NCBI RefSeq assembly: GCF_000017165.1
Contig: NC_009634.1
Span: 1,006,249 to 1,070,248, forward strand
Source: Methanococcus vannielii SB
GTDB lineage: Archaea; AGJL01; Methanococci; Methanococcales; Methanococcaceae
DNA: 64,000 bases
Reading direction: 5' to 3'
The position numbers and the translations under genes are program-made. Below, one piece after another: positions 56,567-64,000 of this stretch. Under the pieces are notes generated by a model. The model saw only the letters and a program-made list of their open reading frames with translations. It ran no database searches and was not told the DNA's origin. Positions within the stretch are counted from its first letter, which is position 1. The number at the start of each line of letters is the position of its first letter.

Positions 56567-58228
56567 CTACTCCAGTATATGCTTTAAAACATTTTCTGGG
56601 TTTTCTTGATACTGTTTAATTACATCCCCTACCTTTTTAATTCCGTTAATATTGTTATTTACCATATACTTTAATACTTTTTTTCTATTTATTCGATCAT
56701 CCATTAATTCATCCCTTGTAATTCCTGCAATTGCACAGACTTCTTCTTCCCACATACAAATTCCCGTTTTTACAACACTGTCACTTACACCGTCGTACTT
56801 AAATAACTCGGTTTTGGTAATATTTTCACCACTTCCGCCAATTTCAACAACCCCTAAAATTCTTCTTATGGTTTTCTTATTTCTCTTAATTCGTTGCTGG
56901 TTTATAATAAAATCAACTGAAGAAAGCATAACCTTTGGAACACTCATCGGGTGGTTAATAAGTCTTATTATTGCTTCATCTGCACTGTTTGCGTGTAAAG
57001 TCCCTGAACAACCATCATGTCCAGTATTCATTGCAACCAACAGAGAGTGGGCTTCACTACCCCTTACTTCCCCTACAAAAATCCGGTCTGGCCTCATTCT
57101 AAGTGAGTTTTTAATTAAATCATCCATTGTAATTTCATAACCTTGAATTCCAGGTCTTCCGGGCCTTGTAATCATTTTTATAACGTGATTTAACGGTACT
57201 TGCAACTCTGGCGTATCTTCAACAGTGATAATTCTATCGTTATACATTGAAAACATTGAAACAACGTTTAATGTTGTAGTCTTACCTGAACCTGTACCAC
57301 CAACAATTAAGGTATTTGCTGGTTTTGAACCAAAATATCCTTCAACAGCCTGCCAAAGGAAAGATGCAAGTTCTAAATCAAAAGTTCCATATCTTATTAA
57401 ATCAACAATTGTTAAGGGGTCTGCACTAAATTTACGAATTGTAATTGTACTCCCCCTAAGAGTTACATCTTGCATTGTTGCATTTACTCTACTTCCATCA
57501 GGTAAAAAAGCGTCAAGTAATGGCGTTCTAGAATCAATAGTTCTTCCTGCAAGGTATGCAATACTTTCAACAACTCTTGTTGCTTCGTGGCGATCTGAAC
57601 GTATGTTTGTTTCACACATTTGGTATTTTCTATGGAATACATATGCTGGAGAATCAATTCCATTTACCATTAATTCTTCTAGACTATCATCATTTAGTGG
57701 AATTTCTAAAAGTCCAAGTTTTCCAATAATTAAGTAAAAATAGTGCGATAAATGAAGTATTTCAATATCCCTTAAATGTAAGTTATTTTTTTCTGAAAAA
57801 CTTTTTAAATATCCTTGAATTTGCCCTAATTTCTGTAGTGATGATTCTGATAATTCTGCTTTAATAGTCTTTATATCCAGTTCAGAGAATTTTGAAAGGG
57901 CGGTGTTCATTAATGTAATTTCGGGTATTTTATACTTTGTAACTCCTTCTTCTTTTTCGATAATAATATCAAAATCGATTTCATCAACTCTTACAAAATA
58001 CTTATCTAAAATAGTGGACCTTGAATCACTAGTAAAATTTTCTATTTCTTGTTTTTTTATATCGCGGGATATCGAAAAACCAACTTTTTTGGGAGGTTCC
58101 TGTTTTGTGTCTTCTAAACTATTTTCTTTATTTTCGTAAATATTTGGGGTGTTTATATTACTTTCAGCTAAATCTTTTTTAGCAATAGCTGGTTTATCGG
58201 ATTTTTGAATCCTATCAAACAGTCCCAT
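56567..58228 (-). CDS. epdL: Type IV pilus assembly ATPase, copy 2
   Basis: Identical in translation to copy 1 at 51162, with Walker A, Walker B and His box intact; 553 residues. Repeat unit 2. Confidence 0.88.
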   Translation of the reverse strand: MGLFDRIQKSDKPAIAKKDLAESNINTPNIYENKENSLEDTKQEPPKKVGFSISRDIKKQEIENFTSDSRSTILDKYFVRVDEIDFDIIIEKEEGVTKYKIPEITLMNTALSKFSELDIKTIKAELSESSLQKLGQIQGYLKSFSEKNNLHLRDIEILHLSHYFYLIIGKLGLLEIPLNDDSLEELMVNGIDSPAYVFHRKYQMCETNIRSDRHEATRVVESIAYLAGRTIDSRTPLLDAFLPDGSRVNATMQDVTLRGSTITIRKFSADPLTIVDLIRYGTFDLELASFLWQAVEGYFGSKPANTLIVGGTGSGKTTTLNVVSMFSMYNDRIITVEDTPELQVPLNHVIKMITRPGRPGIQGYEITMDDLIKNSLRMRPDRIFVGEVRGSEAHSLLVAMNTGHDGCSGTLHANSADEAIIRLINHPMSVPKVMLSSVDFIINQQRIKRNKKTIRRILGVVEIGGSGENITKTELFKYDGVSDSVVKTGICMWEEEVCAIAGITRDELMDDRINRKKVLKYMVNNNINGIKKVGDVIKQYQENPENVLKHILE

Positions 58229-58244
58229 AACAGTTCACCCTTTT

Positions 58245-59264
58245 TTAAAGTGTAACGTCGATATCTAAGTGTTCAGTAAGTTCCTTGTATCTATTTCTAA
58301 TTGTAACTTCAGTAACTCCTGCAACATCTGCAACTTCTCTTTGTGTACGCCTAGTTCCTTGTAAAACGCTTGCAATATATATTGCAGCTGCGGCAACACC
58401 TGTTGGACCCCGTCCACTAGTTAATCCTCGTTCCCCTGCTTTCTGAAGAATTGAAATTGCTTTTGATTCAACCTCTCCAGGTAATTTTAATTCGGATGCA
58501 AACCTTGGAACATAATCTATAGGATTTGTCGGGGCGAGTCTTATGTTTAATTCTCTTGAAATAAACCTATATGTTCTCCCAATTTCTTTTCTATCGACTC
58601 TTGAAACTTCCGCAATTTCATCAAGAGTTCTTGGAACTTTACATCTTCTACATGCCGCATAAAGTGCAGCTGCGGCAACACCTTCAATACTCCTTCCACG
58701 AATTAATCCCTTTTCTACAGCACCCCTATAAAGAACTGCAGCATTTTCCCTAACGTTTCTTGGAAGCCCTAATTTTGATGCGATTCTATCGAGTTCTGAA
58801 AGTGCAAACGCCAAGTTCCTTTCTGATGCATCAGAAACCCTAATTCTCCTTTGCCACTTTCTTAAACGGTATAACTGGGCCCTTTTATCCGCAGAAATGT
58901 CTTTACCGTAACTATCTTTATTTCTCCAATCAATAACTGTTGAAAGGCCTTTATCATGAATAGTATATGTCATTGGAGCTCCAACCCTACTTCTTTTGAC
59001 ACGTTGCTCATGGTCGAATGCTCTCCATTCTGGGCCGACATCGAATAAATTCTGCTGTAAAACGCACCCGCACATTTCACAAACGATTTCAGCCCTTTCA
59101 TAATCCTTAATTATATTTTTACTTCCGCAAACAGGACAGATTAGTTCTTCCTCTTTTTCAAGAATTACGTTTTTATTAGAATAGTCCTCAGGCTTTGCTA
59201 CAGCTAGCTTTATTTTTCTTTCGGACTTTTTTGTATCTTCTTTTGTAATGGGTTCAACTTTCAT
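58245..59264 (-). CDS. tfb: Transcription initiation factor IIB (TFB), copy 2
   Basis: Identical in translation to copy 1 at 52840; 339 residues, complete. A second full TFB gene with its own upstream region, so dosage should rise if the repeat is real. Confidence 0.94.
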   Translation of the reverse strand: MKVEPITKEDTKKSERKIKLAVAKPEDYSNKNVILEKEEELICPVCGSKNIIKDYERAEIVCEMCGCVLQQNLFDVGPEWRAFDHEQRVKRSRVGAPMTYTIHDKGLSTVIDWRNKDSYGKDISADKRAQLYRLRKWQRRIRVSDASERNLAFALSELDRIASKLGLPRNVRENAAVLYRGAVEKGLIRGRSIEGVAAAALYAACRRCKVPRTLDEIAEVSRVDRKEIGRTYRFISRELNIRLAPTNPIDYVPRFASELKLPGEVESKAISILQKAGERGLTSGRGPTGVAAAAIYIASVLQGTRRTQREVADVAGVTEVTIRNRYKELTEHLDIDVTL

Positions 59265-59282
59265 GATAACACCGCGTTAAAG

Positions 59283-59552
59283 TTATTTCCTTCCTTTTTT
59301 ACGGGTCTTCTGCTGCTCTTCTAAAACGAAAACGTGACTGACTTTAACTGATTCCATAGCGTCTTCTTCATTAAATGGGATTATTTTTACATAAGGTTCA
59401 TCAACAGGCCCAAATATATCATATATCTTTCCAATTTTCTTAATTTTATCTTTAATTTTTAAACCGACAGATGCATTTAACCGCAACTGTTTTTTAGTAC
59501 GCCCAATTAATTTTCCTTTCGGAGTTTTGTGTAATATTTGTATTTTTTCCAA
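59283..59552 (-). CDS. gar1: Gar1, copy 2
   Basis: Identical in translation to copy 1 at 53878, again with a TTG start after GGGGGAAATCC. The 486-base divergent region upstream is repeated too, including the promoter and the 12-bp palindrome. Confidence 0.9.
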   Translation of the reverse strand: MEKIQILHKTPKGKLIGRTKKQLRLNASVGLKIKDKIKKIGKIYDIFGPVDEPYVKIIPFNEEDAMESVKVSHVFVLEEQQKTRKKGRK

Positions 59553-60038
59553 AGGATTTCCCCCGACAGATTACTCTATTTAAAATTATAAATATAAACA
59601 ATGATATCGATTCATATATACTCTCCACACGATTATATATATAAGTTTCGAAAAGTATATATATAATTTAATAAAATTTATTTTGGTTTAAAGCTTCTTT
59701 TAAAGAGTAACTCGACGTATTTTGGAATAATGAAACTAGTTTTTAATAAAAACTAGTTATTCATGTATAAATTAAGAATAAAACTAAAAATAGCTTTAAA
59801 ATATTAATTATCAAATAATACATTAGTTAAAAACAATTTTTTTATGCTGTTTTTTATTGAAAATAGCTTTAAAATATACTAATGGTATATTTTCATATAT
59901 ATCTTAATTTTTATTTTTAAATCTTTTTATTATTATTTTTTACCGTGGAAACCTTTTTATTATTTCCTGTCTATGGTTTTATATCGTGAATTTTCGGAAC
60001 TTTGAGATTTTTAGATAATAATATATAGGTGGTTATTC

Positions 60039-60428
60039 GTGAATAATAATAGCATTGAATATAGAAAGTTGGAACACTTAATTGTATGTGATCACTGTGA
60101 TGTGGAGTACAAGAAAGGAACCCTTCTTGAGGACGTTGAATTGATTCACAGCGGTGTATCAAACTGCGATTTGAACAATATTGATACATCAATTGAAATA
60201 TTTGGAAAAAAGTTAGATGCTCCAATAATTATTGCTGCAATAACGGGTGGACACCCTAAGGCAAAAGATGTTAATAAAAATATTGCAGTAGCTATTGAAG
60301 AACTTAATTTAGGTATGGGAGTAGGTTCTCAAAGGGCAGGAATTTTAAAACCTGACCTAATCGATACATATTTAACGTATTTGCAAGTTCTCCGCCGTAT
60401 TTTCTATTTTCAATTATCAACCTGCTAA
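60039..60428 (+). pseudogene. fni: Truncated fni, copy 2
   Basis: Same as the fragment at 54634: 110 residues of IPP isomerase, then an antisense tail after the junction at 60370. It shows that the unit 2/unit 3 junction has the same sequence as the unit 1/unit 2 junction. Confidence 0.9.
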
Positions 60429-60900
60429 TTTGTCTAAAAAGTTTTGAATCAAGTGAATTTGATACAAGCATCATCGAATCTTCAAAACTAAGCTTTTTTT
60501 CAGTCATTAACAGCACTATTTTTGAAAATACAGAATCTACTTCAGGAATTCCACTTCGTATAACTTCATTAATTGCTTCAACAATTGACCTACCTGAATC
60601 CAATGATAGAACCATTACATAAAGTGCTTTTGGAAGGTTGCTATCAAACTTTTCCATTTTTGACTCATACATTATACTTGGAATTGCAAGTACACTCCCT
60701 AAATAAACAAGAGTTAATATGATGGTAGTTTGTAGTGTAAAACCAATTATTATCCTAAGTAATATTGGTAAAACCAGTACTACAAAAATTAATCCAATAA
60801 ATATTCTTTCATCTACATTTTTACCGGTTTTTTTAAGTATCCGTAGGTTTCTTTTAATTAAATAATTATAAATTCTGGATATTGATGCAGACATATCCAT
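60304..60900 (-). pseudogene. Truncated pilus platform gene fused to antisense fni, copy 3
   Basis: Same 198-codon chimera as at 54899, produced by the second junction. Identical in translation. Confidence 0.88.
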
Positions 60901-60904
60901 TTTT

Positions 60905-61960
60905 TCACTCTATTTTCATTTTAATAAATATTGTAAAAATTATGGTAGATAAAAGCCCTATTTTAGTCATTACTAAGTCAATAGCATTAATAATTCCATC
61001 AAAACCCTGCTGAGCCCCTAATGCAGACTGTATCATACCTGAAAATGGTATAATAAGGCCTATACCAAATATTAAATTACCTAAATTTGAAATTTGAAAC
61101 TTTGAAGAATCAATTTTGGATAGTGATTCCCTTACTATTTCATTATACAGGTTTTCAAGTAATAACTGGGTTCCACCTTTATTTGCAGCAAGAATTAATT
61201 GATCATAAAGTTTTTTTAGAAGAGGTATTTTTGACCTTACTTTTGCCCGTTCTAGTGCTTCTACAAAGTTATATCCTCCTTGATTAATATCTTTTATAAT
61301 GCTCCTAAATTCGTAAGAGGTTAAACCGTATTCTGGATTATTTGCAATATTTTTAATAGCTTCTTGGACTGACGCTCCGGAATTCAGCATTGATATAAGG
61401 TGTAATATACTCATTAACACTTGAATCTTTATTTCTCCCCTAAATAGTGTAAGTTTTAATTTTGGATAAAATATTCCTCCAAATAGGATAATTAATGCAA
61501 AAATAATTCCATTAGTAATTCCAGATATGGGATCAGAAGTAATTACTCCATATAAAAAAAGTAAAATAACCGCAAATATTGAAAAAACAATTATTTTTAA
61601 AAAATAAACACGTTCATCAATAATTCCAGCATACTGGTAATCTCTTTTTGATGGCAAAAATGATGTATTTGTAACCCAATACGAAAAAGAATCCGAATAA
61701 CCTTGTAATGCGCCAAAACGCTTTTCAAATAAAATATCGTCTATATCAATAGTTACTTCTGGAGTTTCATTAATGTATGGTTCATAAAATTCTAAAATTT
61801 CGTCTTCCGTAAATGTTTCTTTTTTTCTATCAAATATTTTTTTTAAGTATTCTGACCTTCCAACCCTTGAAACATTTTTCCGTTTCGTAATTTTAGTACT
61901 TTTTAATAAATTCGACAGTTTATCTAAAAAACTCGGTTCTTTTTTACGTCTTACATTCAT
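60905..61960 (-). CDS. Second pilus platform protein, copy 3
   Basis: Identical in translation to copies at 50095 and 55500; intact. Repeat unit 3. Confidence 0.85.
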   Translation of the reverse strand: MNVRRKKEPSFLDKLSNLLKSTKITKRKNVSRVGRSEYLKKIFDRKKETFTEDEILEFYEPYINETPEVTIDIDDILFEKRFGALQGYSDSFSYWVTNTSFLPSKRDYQYAGIIDERVYFLKIIVFSIFAVILLFLYGVITSDPISGITNGIIFALIILFGGIFYPKLKLTLFRGEIKIQVLMSILHLISMLNSGASVQEAIKNIANNPEYGLTSYEFRSIIKDINQGGYNFVEALERAKVRSKIPLLKKLYDQLILAANKGGTQLLLENLYNEIVRESLSKIDSSKFQISNLGNLIFGIGLIIPFSGMIQSALGAQQGFDGIINAIDLVMTKIGLLSTIIFTIFIKMKIE

Positions 61961-61971
61961 TAAAATCACAA

Positions 61972-63633
61972 CTACTCCAGTATATGCTTTAAAACATTTT
62001 CTGGGTTTTCTTGATACTGTTTAATTACATCCCCTACCTTTTTAATTCCGTTAATATTGTTATTTACCATATACTTTAATACTTTTTTTCTATTTATTCG
62101 ATCATCCATTAATTCATCCCTTGTAATTCCTGCAATTGCACAGACTTCTTCTTCCCACATACAAATTCCCGTTTTTACAACACTGTCACTTACACCGTCG
62201 TACTTAAATAACTCGGTTTTGGTAATATTTTCACCACTTCCGCCAATTTCAACAACCCCTAAAATTCTTCTTATGGTTTTCTTATTTCTCTTAATTCGTT
62301 GCTGGTTTATAATAAAATCAACTGAAGAAAGCATAACCTTTGGAACACTCATCGGGTGGTTAATAAGTCTTATTATTGCTTCATCTGCACTGTTTGCGTG
62401 TAAAGTCCCTGAACAACCATCATGTCCAGTATTCATTGCAACCAACAGAGAGTGGGCTTCACTACCCCTTACTTCCCCTACAAAAATCCGGTCTGGCCTC
62501 ATTCTAAGTGAGTTTTTAATTAAATCATCCATTGTAATTTCATAACCTTGAATTCCAGGTCTTCCGGGCCTTGTAATCATTTTTATAACGTGATTTAACG
62601 GTACTTGCAACTCTGGCGTATCTTCAACAGTGATAATTCTATCGTTATACATTGAAAACATTGAAACAACGTTTAATGTTGTAGTCTTACCTGAACCTGT
62701 ACCACCAACAATTAAGGTATTTGCTGGTTTTGAACCAAAATATCCTTCAACAGCCTGCCAAAGGAAAGATGCAAGTTCTAAATCAAAAGTTCCATATCTT
62801 ATTAAATCAACAATTGTTAAGGGGTCTGCACTAAATTTACGAATTGTAATTGTACTCCCCCTAAGAGTTACATCTTGCATTGTTGCATTTACTCTACTTC
62901 CATCAGGTAAAAAAGCGTCAAGTAATGGCGTTCTAGAATCAATAGTTCTTCCTGCAAGGTATGCAATACTTTCAACAACTCTTGTTGCTTCGTGGCGATC
63001 TGAACGTATGTTTGTTTCACACATTTGGTATTTTCTATGGAATACATATGCTGGAGAATCAATTCCATTTACCATTAATTCTTCTAGACTATCATCATTT
63101 AGTGGAATTTCTAAAAGTCCAAGTTTTCCAATAATTAAGTAAAAATAGTGCGATAAATGAAGTATTTCAATATCCCTTAAATGTAAGTTATTTTTTTCTG
63201 AAAAACTTTTTAAATATCCTTGAATTTGCCCTAATTTCTGTAGTGATGATTCTGATAATTCTGCTTTAATAGTCTTTATATCCAGTTCAGAGAATTTTGA
63301 AAGGGCGGTGTTCATTAATGTAATTTCGGGTATTTTATACTTTGTAACTCCTTCTTCTTTTTCGATAATAATATCAAAATCGATTTCATCAACTCTTACA
63401 AAATACTTATCTAAAATAGTGGACCTTGAATCACTAGTAAAATTTTCTATTTCTTGTTTTTTTATATCGCGGGATATCGAAAAACCAACTTTTTTGGGAG
63501 GTTCCTGTTTTGTGTCTTCTAAACTATTTTCTTTATTTTCGTAAATATTTGGGGTGTTTATATTACTTTCAGCTAAATCTTTTTTAGCAATAGCTGGTTT
63601 ATCGGATTTTTGAATCCTATCAAACAGTCCCAT
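61972..63633 (-). CDS. epdL: Type IV pilus assembly ATPase, copy 3
   Basis: Identical in translation to copies at 51162 and 56567; 553 residues, intact. Repeat unit 3. Confidence 0.88.
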   Translation of the reverse strand: MGLFDRIQKSDKPAIAKKDLAESNINTPNIYENKENSLEDTKQEPPKKVGFSISRDIKKQEIENFTSDSRSTILDKYFVRVDEIDFDIIIEKEEGVTKYKIPEITLMNTALSKFSELDIKTIKAELSESSLQKLGQIQGYLKSFSEKNNLHLRDIEILHLSHYFYLIIGKLGLLEIPLNDDSLEELMVNGIDSPAYVFHRKYQMCETNIRSDRHEATRVVESIAYLAGRTIDSRTPLLDAFLPDGSRVNATMQDVTLRGSTITIRKFSADPLTIVDLIRYGTFDLELASFLWQAVEGYFGSKPANTLIVGGTGSGKTTTLNVVSMFSMYNDRIITVEDTPELQVPLNHVIKMITRPGRPGIQGYEITMDDLIKNSLRMRPDRIFVGEVRGSEAHSLLVAMNTGHDGCSGTLHANSADEAIIRLINHPMSVPKVMLSSVDFIINQQRIKRNKKTIRRILGVVEIGGSGENITKTELFKYDGVSDSVVKTGICMWEEEVCAIAGITRDELMDDRINRKKVLKYMVNNNINGIKKVGDVIKQYQENPENVLKHILE

Positions 63634-63649
63634 AACAGTTCACCCTTTT

Positions 63650-64000
63650 TTAAAGTGTAACGTCGATATCTAAGTGTTCAGTAAGTTCCTTGTATCTATT
63701 TCTAATTGTAACTTCAGTAACTCCTGCAACATCTGCAACTTCTCTTTGTGTACGCCTAGTTCCTTGTAAAACGCTTGCAATATATATTGCAGCTGCGGCA
63801 ACACCTGTTGGACCCCGTCCACTAGTTAATCCTCGTTCCCCTGCTTTCTGAAGAATTGAAATTGCTTTTGATTCAACCTCTCCAGGTAATTTTAATTCGG
63901 ATGCAAACCTTGGAACATAATCTATAGGATTTGTCGGGGCGAGTCTTATGTTTAATTCTCTTGAAATAAACCTATATGTTCTCCCAATTTCTTTTCTATC
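63650..64000 (-). CDS. tfb: Transcription initiation factor IIB (TFB), copy 3 (partial, runs off window)
   Basis: The C-terminal 116 codons of a third tfb, identical to the matching part of copies 1 and 2 (from the [12 protein letters not shown] region to the end). The 5' part lies beyond base 64000. Confidence 0.9.
   Translation of the reverse strand, partial: DRKEIGRTYRFISRELNIRLAPTNPIDYVPRFASELKLPGEVESKAISILQKAGERGLTSGRGPTGVAAAAIYIASVLQGTRRTQREVADVAGVTEVTIRNRYKELTEHLDIDVTL

Larger units (their letters stand above)
54966..60370. repeat. Tandem repeat unit 2 (5,405 bp)
   Basis: Second full unit. All gene positions are shifted by exactly 5,405 from unit 1, and the translated genes are identical in sequence. 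The junction at 54965/54966 joins fni (forward) to the interior of the platform gene (read in reverse). No insertion sequence or long direct repeat is seen at the junction. Confidence 0.93.
60371..64000. repeat. Tandem repeat unit 3 (first 3,630 bp; continues past the window)
   Basis: Third unit, cut by the window end inside tfb. Matches unit 2 base for base in the regions compared, including the last 40 bases against 58556-58595. The total copy number cannot be known from this window. Confidence 0.92.

Noticed and set aside
49561-64000. CRISPR array or integrated element as the cause of the repeats
   Set aside because: The period is 5.4 kb, the units are housekeeping genes, and there is no integrase, transposase, att site or short-repeat array.

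Overview
This AT-rich window (high-GC only in the rRNA genes) comes from a hydrogenotrophic methanogen of the order Methanococcales, almost certainly Methanococcus maripaludis or a very close relative. The evidence is a Vhu hydrogenase/heterodisulfide reductase operon that reads UGA as selenocysteine, a tRNA-Sec gene, archaeal replication and transcription factors (PCNA, GINS, MCM, TFB, TFE), GGTGAT-type ribosome binding sites and TATA-box promoters.

Layout. 0-10 kb: an unknown gene, comE (coenzyme M) and a HisA-like gene, then a long minus-strand operon hdrA-vhuD-vhuG-vhuA-vhuU-vhuB-fwdB that couples H2 oxidation by flavin-based bifurcation to the first step of CO2 reduction. It holds five in-frame UGA codons in four genes, each gene followed by a SECIS-like hairpin. 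10-15 kb: a candidate structured RNA, carS (lipid synthesis), a Na+-symporter pair, an ACT regulator with homoserine dehydrogenase, and tRNA-Sec. 15-20 kb: the archaeal information-processing cluster pcn-gins-rpl44e-rps27e-eif2a-nop10-arfB-methanogenesis marker 9. 20-26 kb: a LysR regulator facing a PLP enzyme, then the operon earA-methyltransferase-hmdII-GTPase-roadblock. 26-32 kb: two large exported proteins of unknown role, a MinD-like ATPase and hisF. 32-37 kb: a minus-strand 16S-23S-5S operon without a spacer tRNA. 37-39 kb: a domain-swapped CobB/CobQ-like protein and a DUF4013-type membrane protein. 39-46 kb: an MCM helicase, a degenerate ATPase/winged-helix protein, a winged-helix protein and an Orc1/Cdc6-like ATPase, with two very AT-rich gaps bearing repeats; this is my candidate replication origin. 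46-49 kb: mptA (methanopterin), an ATP-grasp enzyme, TFE and an HD-domain protein.

49.5 kb to the end: a 5,405-bp direct tandem repeat, two full units plus 3,630 bp of a third. Each unit carries gar1, tfb, the pilus-assembly ATPase, one intact pilus platform gene, and broken ends of a second platform gene and of fni. Only the first copy of the second platform gene is intact, and no intact fni lies in the window. The units look identical, so this is either a very recent amplification or an assembly error; it is the most striking anomaly here.

The selenoprotein operon and tRNA-Sec belong to one decoding system; the replication genes and repeat-rich gaps at 39-46 kb plausibly form an origin region. 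Several genes have an in-frame GTG inside their ribosome binding site; for most of these I chose the downstream start and say so in the entry.
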